Shown here: piece after piece, positions 45,252 to 52,645 of the stretch
Layout of the letters: the number at the start of each line of letters is the position of its first letter
How positions within the stretch are numbered: position 1 is the first letter of the stretch
Source of the DNA: Galdieria partita
Taxonomy: Eukaryota > Rhodophyta > Bangiophyceae > Galdieriales > Galdieriaceae
Reading direction: 5' to 3'
NCBI GenBank assembly: GCA_025991245.1
Contig: BQMJ01000033.1
Span: forward strand, 124,001 to 188,000
DNA: 64,000 nucleotides
Notes under the pieces: generated by a model
The model's database searches: none
Seen by the model: the letters and a program-made list of their open reading frames with translations, nothing else
Told to the model about the DNA's origin: nothing
Program-made: the position numbers and the translations under genes

Positions 45252-46481
45252 ATGTCGTTGAAAGAGAAACGTTGTTTTCAGTTGACACCACTCATAACAG
45301 ATAGAGAAGACCTATCTTCCGAGTTTTCAGGTTTGACCCTTCCTTCCACTGAAAGAACGGAAAAGGATTGCTGGGAAGAAGAAAACAATAACTTGGAGTA
45401 CAACGAAAGAAATTGTAGTTCCTCAAATAGACCAGTGGCAAAGGAATTTGAACTGTTCGAAAGTAACGCTATTGAGCAACTTCCAGAACGGCCTTCACGT
45501 CCACAAAGTAACACGACGTCGTTTACCAGCTTACAAGGTTATCCTGATTCTCCGAGACCTCCTGGAACAAGCCTATTTAACGATATTGTGTCAGTCAAGA
45601 AAAAGGATTGCAAAAGTAGTTTATCTTTATGGGTAAACCAAAGACGAAAACAGTCTGTAGCTCAGTCTCCCAAGCGAAACACGGAAACCTTAGGACGAAA
45701 CTCCAAGCGAAAACCAAGTTTACGAGCACGATTAATCAACAGATTCATATTATCTACAAGAAAAGCAGTTCATGAATATGCCGCAGCTGCAACTGCCATC
45801 ATATCACCTTCTGGAGATTTGGGTGATTCCGACCGATTCCAGAGTTGCCACCGATATGCTCAAGATGGAATGGAATCTACAGATATTGTGGACCATAAAG
45901 AGGGCTTTTCTTGTCGTCTCTGTGAAGACCATAGAGCACATAGTACTTTATCTGTTAAGAAACCTGGTATTTCCACAAGTATAGAGTCTCGTATAAGAAG
46001 TAAATCATTTCCAGAATATGTTGTGCATTACAACGACAGTGCACAGGAAGAGAATGTGACACTGAGTCGTATGCGCTCATGTTCTCAAGTTCTTGATGAT
46101 GAATTGTATGGCACAAAGTCAGATGATTGGTTGCATGTTTCTGGAGAACTTGCAGCTGTCACTATTACAAAGAAGAGTCGTCGAATGCCATATGATAATA
46201 ATCGAGAATTTTCTCCAGTTAGTCCATATATTAGAGATGGGGTTTATATTGAAGAGAACACGAGAGGACAAGTTGATCGTATACAAACTTCTTTGACTGA
46301 AGTGGATGAGGAAGACAAGGCTTCAAAAGGCGAAGAAGAAAAGGAAGAGGACATTTACCAAACTGCGAAATATAAGAAGAAAATGAGTTTGAAGTTGGAT
46401 TTACAGAGCGTTGCAGGTTCTTCGAGAGATTCTCGAATTGTTCCAGTGAAGACAAGCAGGAAGAAGGGCTCCTTTGTGTAA
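45252..46481 (+). CDS. Unknown, basic, largely disordered protein
   Basis: Single-exon 409-aa protein that I do not recognise. It is rich in Ser, Arg, Lys and Glu, with Pro-containing repeats of polar residues (RPSRPQSNTTSF, GYPDSPRPPGT). A helical patch RARLINRFILSTRKAVHEY is followed by an Ala-rich stretch (AAAATAIISPSGD). A possible zinc-knuckle-like CRLCEDHRAH has only one CxxC. The C-terminus alternates acidic (EEDKASKGEEEKEED) and basic (KTSRKKGSFV) runs. Many SP and RxxS sites suggest phosphorylation. ATG 45252 is the first Met after an in-frame stop. No function is assigned. Confidence 0.6.
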   Translation: MSLKEKRCFQLTPLITDREDLSSEFSGLTLPSTERTEKDCWEEENNNLEYNERNCSSSNRPVAKEFELFESNAIEQLPERPSRPQSNTTSFTSLQGYPDSPRPPGTSLFNDIVSVKKKDCKSSLSLWVNQRRKQSVAQSPKRNTETLGRNSKRKPSLRARLINRFILSTRKAVHEYAAAATAIISPSGDLGDSDRFQSCHRYAQDGMESTDIVDHKEGFSCRLCEDHRAHSTLSVKKPGISTSIESRIRSKSFPEYVVHYNDSAQEENVTLSRMRSCSQVLDDELYGTKSDDWLHVSGELAAVTITKKSRRMPYDNNREFSPVSPYIRDGVYIEENTRGQVDRIQTSLTEVDEEDKASKGEEEKEEDIYQTAKYKKKMSLKLDLQSVAGSSRDSRIVPVKTSRKKGSFV

Positions 46482-46850
46482 TTGTTATTTTATCATTGAC
46501 AAGTGTGTTTTTATTTTTCTCGATACAGAACATTTTATATAGAGACACAGATGAACTTGAATGTATAGACAAGAAACTTGTAAGATAGTATGAAATTTTT
46601 ACTATCATGTTGAAGTTGTCACCCAAGGGTTTTATTGATTTTTGTATTATTATGCTACATTTAGAGTTTATTTTGCATTATTTGGATAGAATTACCTTTT
46701 GTCCAGAACAAAATTAGTTTTTTATAGAGAATAGCTCAAAGATCATGGAATATTGGGAAGGAATTTCTTATGACGACATTTAAGCAAAATTTCAAATTTC
46801 ATTTGGTGGGGATTGTTGGATCCCATTTTTCTCTTGAATAAGTTTTTTAT
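46482..46850. other. AT-rich intergenic region
   Basis: About 370 bp between two plus-strand genes. I see no ORF with family features, tRNA-like fold or strong repeat. Presumably 3' UTR and the promoter of the small gene that follows. Confidence 0.5.
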
Positions 46851-47197
46851 ATGATAGAAAACAATCAAACGGAGGTCAACGAATCATTCTCTGAGGAGGA
46901 TGTTTTGCGACGTAAAGAAAAAGAGTTGCAAACACTTTCAAAGATACGAGAATATACTCAAGAAATATTGGAACAACTCAAGTTACGAATAAAAACGTTT
47001 GAAAAATATGAAACAATATTGGCTGGTAAGCAAAGAGTTCATAAGAAAAATAGGCACTTATAGTATTTATACAATTTCTGTTCGATAAAGACTCGACAGG
47101 AACTATATCGCAATGGAGAGAAGTTTTTCTTTCTAGTACAAATATCCTCAACGGCGAAGAATATGTCAAAGTATCTTTAAAAGATATGGCCGAGTAA
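46851..47197 (+). CDS. Small coiled-coil protein, candidate DASH/Dam1 subunit Dad2
   Basis: Two exons, 46851-47025 and 47064-47197, giving 102 aa with a 38-nt intron. A later in-phase acceptor at 47090 would give a 65-nt intron and 93 aa. The first half is a single charged coiled coil (RRKEKELQTLSKIREYTQ, EILEQLKLRIKTFEKYETI). The second half has TISQWREVFLSSTNIL. Dad2 proteins of the fungal DASH kinetochore ring share this plan: a K/E-rich helix starting 'KELE.L..IR.LS' and a terminal 'NW..VL.AI' motif. The resemblance is short and read by eye, so other small coiled-coil proteins remain possible. It converges on the TFIIIA-like gene. Confidence 0.4.
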
Positions 47198-47263
47198 AAT
47201 TCGTTGGATTATCTTGAAGAGTCTCCAAGTATAAAGTATACCTAATAGTTTGTGTGAATATAG

Positions 47264-47293
47264 AAAACATTATGTTTTTCCACATAATGTTTT
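47264..47293. repeat. Perfect 12-bp inverted repeat across a stop codon
   Basis: Arms AAAACATTATGT and ACATAATGTTTT are separated by the 6-nt loop TTTTCC. The element covers the last codons and the TAA of the TFIIIA-like gene and lies 66 bp past the stop of the convergent Dad2-like gene. In either transcript it would fold into a stable AT-rich hairpin, so it may mark a shared 3' end. Confidence 0.75.
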
Positions 47294-48229
47294 CAGAACG
47301 TTAGATTTGGTTATTCCCATTTCACTCTTGATGGAACTTTCCAATCCTGATTCAATTACTGCCGAATTGTTTTTCTTCTTGCTAGCTTCTCTATCCTTAT
47401 CATTATGAAATTTTCGAATATGTCTTTGACGAGACGACTCCAAAGTAAATCTTCTGTAGCAAAGGGGACACTCAACAAGATATTGCTTTTCATGCACTGC
47501 TCTCTCATGAACCATGCAGTTGTACAGTGAAGTAAACTTTTTTGTGCAACAGGGAAAGTGACAAGGGAAAACTTGTCGGACTTGGACAGACTCTTCATGG
47601 ATATTGAGATGTCGAAGCCAAGAAGAATATTTCGAAAAAGTTTTGTCGCAACAATTACAAGGAAACACAACCTTGTCATGTGCTTCTTGAGAATGGGAGG
47701 AGAACTCAGCAAAGCTATTAGAGCCTTCACTACACTCCGGCACAGAACAAAAGTACTTACAGCGAGACCAGTCTTCAGGTAATTGGACTGGATTGGGCAA
47801 AGATGAGTTGTCGCTCATTCCTCCTCCATATTTCTTCTCAACGTTCTCAAGATAGCAACTAGATGATTGATGAGAGATGCAATGCTCTGCTAGCTGTTTC
47901 TTCTTTCTAAAAGCTTTTCCACAATTCGGAAAAGAGCAAGTGAACGCTCTTTTAACAGTATGACACATTTCATGTCTTTGCAAACGCTGTTTTGTAGCAA
48001 ATGTTTTGTCACAATTGATTCGTGAGCAAGCAAACGGCTTCCTTTCCTGATGGCTCCACTCGTGCCGTCGAAGATGATCAGAGCGTGTATATGTTTTTCC
48101 ACAGAAAGGATAACTACAAACGTAAGGTCGTTCTCCTGTATGTGTTCTTGTATGTGCAATCCACTTTGAACGAGTTCGATAACTCTTTCCACAGCCATCG
48201 CAAGTAAATAACACCGTCGAGTCGCTCAT
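47270..48229 (-). CDS. C2H2 multi-zinc-finger protein, TFIIIA-like
   Basis: About 319 aa, single exon from ATG 48229, with eight C2H2 fingers in two blocks. Fingers 1-4 are tightly linked (CDGCGKSYRTRSKWIAH, TGERPYVCSYPFCGK linker, CSRINCDKTF, CSFPNCGKAF). Then come a 45-residue spacer and fingers 5-8 (CSVPEC, CNCCDKTFSKYSSWLRHLN, CHFPCCTKKF, CPLCYRRF). The many C-x4-C fingers and the spaced block arrangement resemble TFIIIA, which activates 5S rRNA genes and usually has nine fingers. Another C2H2 factor is possible. The C-terminal ~30 residues are basic and Ser-rich. The frame is open upstream to 48280 but starts with TTG there. Confidence 0.75.
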   Translation of the reverse strand: MSDSTVLFTCDGCGKSYRTRSKWIAHTRTHTGERPYVCSYPFCGKTYTRSDHLRRHEWSHQERKPFACSRINCDKTFATKQRLQRHEMCHTVKRAFTCSFPNCGKAFRKKKQLAEHCISHQSSSCYLENVEKKYGGGMSDNSSLPNPVQLPEDWSRCKYFCSVPECSEGSNSFAEFSSHSQEAHDKVVFPCNCCDKTFSKYSSWLRHLNIHEESVQVRQVFPCHFPCCTKKFTSLYNCMVHERAVHEKQYLVECPLCYRRFTLESSRQRHIRKFHNDKDREASKKKNNSAVIESGLESSIKSEMGITKSNVLKTLCGKT

Positions 48230-48485
48230 TTCCAATTCTAAAAATGATTGAAAGGAATCTTCGCCTCTTTTTACTCTCAAAACACTGGAAACTCACTTTA
48301 ATCGAGTATACTATGCCCTTTATTCAATTGACAAGGATAGATGATACTCAATATCTTTAGATGTTTTCGCCTAAAATAGGTTGTCTACAAAAACTCAATA
48401 TTCTCGACGCATTGTAGATCATTAGACTCATTTGACTTGCCGTATGGATTGGCACACTTTTCACTCTATTTTGCAAAAAATATAT

Positions 48486-49532
48486 TCAGCTAAAGGTACG
48501 AATAAAATGGAATGACCAAATCAGCCCAAACAAAACCAAAAGAGACAATCCAAAGAAACAAACAAAACAAAATAACAGATCCATCACAGGCAACTTGTAG
48601 AAGGGAATATTCGGTCCATCAAATTTTCCAGTAGTTTTAAAGTTTTCCAGTTGTTGATCTTTTTCCTTGTACACTTTGTATAGAAACTCTTTCATTTCTT
48701 CCTCGCTATCCCCAATAAGTTGAATCGGTATTCTTTTTTGATGAACGTGAACTATCCACTTTTGTCTACCAAATTGATGCCGAAATAAAATATCCGATAC
48801 AGAAGGACTCACTTGTCCTTGTAAGGAAGGGTATCCAATAGTGATGTCATAACAAGCTCCCACATTTTCTCTCAAAGAAGAAATGCTCGCACTAAATCCT
48901 CCAATCTTTGGCAACAATACATTGTACAAAACCGGAAGATCATGTTTCTTGGCAAACTCTTGTGACTTTTCTCTTTTGCTAAGATTAAACCTCGTTCCTT
49001 CACAAAATATAATCAGCCAAAAAGGCCATTGTCCAGAAGCATCGGTTAAATAGGAAAATATGCGATGGAAAATCTTACGATCTCTATCCATATGCCTTGT
49101 AATAAATATACAAACTCTTACCAATACTGCAGCTATTCCATAAAATGGAAAATAAGCTAACGAGTTTTTGGCAAAGAACTTGACATCTCCATGCCTTCCT
49201 ACTTGACGGGCAACTGAATAAAGCAATAACGAATCTGTCCAACTTTGATGGTTACAGACTACAACTGCACTTTCTCCTTTAACAAACTTATCCCCTGTAA
49301 TAACCAACTCCACTCCTGACAGTCGTTCTACATAAAATATAAAATGAGACATCCATATACGAAGAACAAAAGACTGAAGTCGACGAGTGATATATTTTGC
49401 ACGACAAAGCCAGCATATCAACAACAATATAGGTAAAAGAATATCACATACAAGAACAACACAAAACGTCATCCATAACAGAAATAATAAACCTGTTAAA
49501 CATGAAACATACTTGCTTACCAAAGTAGGCAT
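48486..49532 (-). CDS. Lysophospholipid/1-acylglycerol-3-phosphate acyltransferase
   Basis: PlsC-family acyltransferase making phosphatidic acid or remodelling lysolipids, about 348 aa. An N-terminal pair of hydrophobic spans (CLTGLLFLLWMTFCVVLV and LLPILLLICWLC) precedes the catalytic VVCNHQSWTDSLL (NHx4D; His and Asp present). Next come FFAKNSLAYFPFYG, then FCEGTRFNLSKREKSQEFA (EGTR substrate site) and LLPKIGGF. A final hydrophobic helix (LLFCFVCFFGLSLLVLFG) anchors the C-terminus. This layout is that of the AGPAT3-5/LCLAT1 ER group rather than plastid PlsC. The upstream extension starts with TTG, so ATG 49532 is chosen. Divergent from YchF with 60 bp between ATGs. Confidence 0.88.
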   Translation of the reverse strand: MPTLVSKYVSCLTGLLFLLWMTFCVVLVCDILLPILLLICWLCRAKYITRRLQSFVLRIWMSHFIFYVERLSGVELVITGDKFVKGESAVVVCNHQSWTDSLLLYSVARQVGRHGDVKFFAKNSLAYFPFYGIAAVLVRVCIFITRHMDRDRKIFHRIFSYLTDASGQWPFWLIIFCEGTRFNLSKREKSQEFAKKHDLPVLYNVLLPKIGGFSASISSLRENVGACYDITIGYPSLQGQVSPSVSDILFRHQFGRQKWIVHVHQKRIPIQLIGDSEEEMKEFLYKVYKEKDQQLENFKTTGKFDGPNIPFYKLPVMDLLFCFVCFFGLSLLVLFGLIWSFHFIRTFS

Positions 49533-49592
49533 TGCTTGTTTCTTAGAAAGATTCTCCAATGGTGACGTGAATTCTCTTCGGTGTGCATAACA

Positions 49593-50867
49593 ATGATCGC
49601 TTTTTCTTTTCGGTTACCGGTTACTTTACTCTACTTATCAAGTGGCAGTCGTAAAGTTTTTATTCATAAAAGTATTGTTCGTGGAACTTCATATTCACGT
49701 ACTGGAAACTCGTCTTTCTTTTACGATTGTTCCAAGCGACGTCGTTTACATACAAGTTCCTATATCAATATGACTCTGAAAAGTGGAATTGTTGGCCTTC
49801 CCAATGTAGGAAAGTCTACCTTATTCAATGCACTGTTACAAAATTCTGTTGCTCAATGTGCCAACTTTCCATTTTGTACTATAGAACCCAACGTGGGTAT
49901 TGTTCCAGTTCCTGATCCACGTCTTGAAGTTTTGCAAAAGTTGAATCAATCAGAAAAGGTCATTCCTGCCTTTTTGGAGTTTTTAGATATTGCGGGTTTG
50001 GTTGCAGGTGCAAGTAAAGGAGAAGGATTGGGTAATCGTTTTTTGGCAAATATTCGAGAGTGTGATGCTATCGTACACGTAGTTCGATGCTTTGAGAGTG
50101 GAAATATTGTACACGTAGTTGGTTCGTTAGATCCTTTAAGAGATATAGACATCATCAATATGGAGCTTGCTCTTGCTGACTTTGCTCAAATAGAGAAAAG
50201 GTTGGAACGAATGAAGAGAAACCGAGCAGATTCGAAAACAGCGTTGGAAATGGAAACACTAGAAAAAGCAAAAGTAGCGTTGGATACTGGATATTTGTTA
50301 AGAAATGTAAACTTCACTATGCAAGAAAAGGCATTTCTTCTACCATTACAGTTATTAACATTGAAGCCTGTTTTGTATGCAGCCAATGTCTCTGAAGATA
50401 GCTTATCAACAGGAAATGCCTATACAGAAATAGTATTTCGAAGAGCAAAAGAAGAAAGTGCATCTGCTGTTATAGTTTCTGCTCAGCTAGAATCAGAATT
50501 GGCTTCCTTGTCTGACCGAGAAAAAGATGAGTACCTACGTATATTAGGAATACAAAGAGAAAGCATTGGTCTGCATGTTTTAGTTCGCGAAATGTACAAA
50601 TTGTTAGGACTGGAAACCTTCTTCACTAGTGGGCCCAAAGAAACTAGGGCTTGGACCATTAAGAAAGGAATGAAAGCATCTCAAGCAGCAGGTCTTATAC
50701 ATTCTGATTTTGAACGTGGCTTTATTAGGGCAGAAACTATTTCTTATGACCAAATCGTTGCAGTTGGTTCTGAGAAGAAAGCTAGAGAACAAGGATTGAT
50801 AAGAAGCGAAGGAAAAGATTACATAGTAGAAGAGGGAGATATTGTTCATTTTCGTTTCAACGTTTAA
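49593..50867 (+). CDS. YchF/OLA1-type P-loop ATPase with organelle presequence
   Basis: Obg-family translation-associated ATPase, about 424 aa, single exon. The catalytic core starts at LKSGIVGLPNVGKSTLFNAL (Walker A) and includes NFPFCTIEPNVGIVPVPDPR, LEFLDIAGLVAGASKGEGLG and ANIRECDAIVHVVRCFE. The nucleotide-specificity segment reads KPVLYAANVSED. The TGS domain ends with ARAETISYDQIVAVGSEKKAREQG and GKDYIVEEGDIVHFRFNV, both bacterial-type. A 60-residue N-terminal extension (FRLPVTLLYLSSGSRK, SKRRRLHTSS) is Arg/Ser-rich and lacks acids, indicating plastid or mitochondrial import. Bacterial-like sequence plus presequence suggests an organellar YchF rather than cytosolic OLA1. Confidence 0.9.
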   Translation: MIAFSFRLPVTLLYLSSGSRKVFIHKSIVRGTSYSRTGNSSFFYDCSKRRRLHTSSYINMTLKSGIVGLPNVGKSTLFNALLQNSVAQCANFPFCTIEPNVGIVPVPDPRLEVLQKLNQSEKVIPAFLEFLDIAGLVAGASKGEGLGNRFLANIRECDAIVHVVRCFESGNIVHVVGSLDPLRDIDIINMELALADFAQIEKRLERMKRNRADSKTALEMETLEKAKVALDTGYLLRNVNFTMQEKAFLLPLQLLTLKPVLYAANVSEDSLSTGNAYTEIVFRRAKEESASAVIVSAQLESELASLSDREKDEYLRILGIQRESIGLHVLVREMYKLLGLETFFTSGPKETRAWTIKKGMKASQAAGLIHSDFERGFIRAETISYDQIVAVGSEKKAREQGLIRSEGKDYIVEEGDIVHFRFNV

Positions 50868-50937
50868 GTTGTATTAAAAAAGAAAGAGAAACAATATTTT
50901 TGGAAATATGACAAGGAAACCAAAACATTTTCTATTT

Positions 50938-52227
50938 TCATTCCTGCAAGTCTTCTGTAGACTGCAATCCAAGTGCTCGGAAGAATTGTACAAATTGAAT
51001 CCCACCATAAAGATTGTTACCAAAACGAAGAACAAAAATACAAAATTTCAACAACCCATGAAGTCTCTGAACAAATAATATTCCACATAATCTCTCCAAA
51101 CCTTCGACCATTTGAAAACGAGGATTAGCAGAAAGAAACATATATGCGCCCCATCCAAGACTATTGGCCATAATCGGAGGTAATCTTCTTCTCATGCGAT
51201 AATTAGGTTGAAAGTACCTTCGTACTTGAAGCATTCCATAAGTAAGACCAGTTCCTACCAAACCTGCACCAATACCAATTGCAGAATATTGTATTCCAGC
51301 CCATAAAAAAGACAAACAACGTTGAGATATGCTATAAGGTCTACTTGGATTGGCTGCTTCAAACATATTGGCTGGTAGTTGAGATATCATGTTGGCTAGA
51401 AAATGACCAGTTGGCACCTTTTGTAAAGTAGGAAATGGATTTGCAGGAGCCAATAGCCAAACAAAAGTGGCTTCAACTACAAGTCCAACTATCATATCCG
51501 ATAAGACATATTCCATTTCATCGAATATTTCTTTCTTGCGAACCATAACTTCCCCAATAAGAGCAGTACCATTACCTACAACTTCTTGAACCATAACCTT
51601 GTATAGAAAATCTTTATCAGCCAAGACTCGATTACGGAAAGATTGAAACAGGCAGAGTGCCCATCCTAGAAACGGATTTCGTAGTTGCAATAGAAAATAA
51701 GATAAGGTTGACCGAGAAATAACTCCTGCTTGGATAGCTATCTTCACATCATTAGGCAATGAATCAAAGCTTACTTTATAGGCCCTTAAAACTCCCTTTA
51801 AATCCGAGTCTATGTTCTTTTCTGATACCTCATACGCGAAAGAAATGGGAGAATGTTGGTTGTCATGGTTGTCTTCTTCGTTATCTCTGGAGTTATCCTG
51901 GTTCCTTCCACCATTTCCGTTAAAGTCTCCTGTGGAATTTCCAAACACACCTTGATCGGCATTTTGTTTAGATTTCGGAACTGACGTATTCCGTGAAGGT
52001 TCCTTTGGAATATGATTCCCATCTTGTTTGGAAGTTGCCTGAATGAGGATGAACCTTCCACGGTCAAGCTGCCGACGACGAGATTCGTGGACAGTGTGCC
52101 AAAACTTGAATCTTTCAATGATATATTTGTTACATTTTAAAATGTCTTGATATGTTCTCGGTCTATTGGAAACTAAACTAGCGTAAGTAAATGCGTGTAT
52201 TACTCGTTTTCTTGGTCGATTCGTCAT
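50938..52227 (-). CDS. RETICULATA-related plastid envelope protein (DUF3411)
   Basis: Single exon, 429 aa, matching the plant RETICULATA-RELATED family of chloroplast inner-envelope proteins. Characteristic segments are LPNDVKIAIQAGVISRSTL, FRNRVLADKDFLYKV, YVLSDMIVGLVVEATFVWLLAP, LPANMFEAANPSRPYSISQR, GLVGTGLTYGM, MANSLGWGAYMFLSANPRFQMVEGLER and FGNNLYGGIQFVQFFRALG. Three or four membrane spans are evident. The N-terminal ~70 residues are Arg-rich with few acids, a plausible transit peptide, followed by an Asn/Asp-rich linker (about residues 85-125). Plant members affect leaf mesophyll development and plastid metabolism; the molecular activity is unknown. Confidence 0.9.
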   Translation of the reverse strand: MTNRPRKRVIHAFTYASLVSNRPRTYQDILKCNKYIIERFKFWHTVHESRRRQLDRGRFILIQATSKQDGNHIPKEPSRNTSVPKSKQNADQGVFGNSTGDFNGNGGRNQDNSRDNEEDNHDNQHSPISFAYEVSEKNIDSDLKGVLRAYKVSFDSLPNDVKIAIQAGVISRSTLSYFLLQLRNPFLGWALCLFQSFRNRVLADKDFLYKVMVQEVVGNGTALIGEVMVRKKEIFDEMEYVLSDMIVGLVVEATFVWLLAPANPFPTLQKVPTGHFLANMISQLPANMFEAANPSRPYSISQRCLSFLWAGIQYSAIGIGAGLVGTGLTYGMLQVRRYFQPNYRMRRRLPPIMANSLGWGAYMFLSANPRFQMVEGLERLCGILFVQRLHGLLKFCIFVLRFGNNLYGGIQFVQFFRALGLQSTEDLQE

Positions 52228-52645
52228 AAGATTCCCAAATCAACGGAATATGAATGATCGACAAGATTGTTTTCTTTTGTAGAAAGAAACTTTAAGATTT
52301 TTCGCAAAGAGTTCTCTCCTACTTGTGATTACAACTAGTATTCATGACAAAGAAGAAACCATGTAGTCAAAATATACTATTCTCCTTCATACGATTAAAG
52401 ATAAAATAGAGTTGATATTTCTCCATAAGAGAGTTATCTACTATTAGAAACTACAAGCTTCTCTAGCACTAAGTTCAATATGATCTGAACGTTTCCTAGT
52501 CCAAATTAGAGAAAAAGACATGAATTCTTTGAATCGCACACCAAACATATCTTATAAACTTTCATAACCAACTATGAGTGACGTTTCTAGAAGTTGTTCG
52601 AAGGGGATTTTGCTCCGCTCGTTTGCGCATTGATTTTTTGGCTCC
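52228..52645. other. Promoter region between the RETICULATA-related gene and HSP90
   Basis: About 420 bp between divergent starts. Apart from the heat-shock-element-like motif listed separately, I see no gene or repeat. Confidence 0.5.
52585..52602. promoter_or_regulatory. Heat-shock-element-like motif upstream of HSP90
   Basis: TTCTAGAA and TTCGAA lie 4 nt apart, giving alternating TTC/GAA blocks about 45 bp before the HSP90 ATG. The 4-nt gap is not the ideal 2-nt HSE spacing, so this is a candidate heat-shock factor site rather than a perfect one. Confidence 0.45.
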
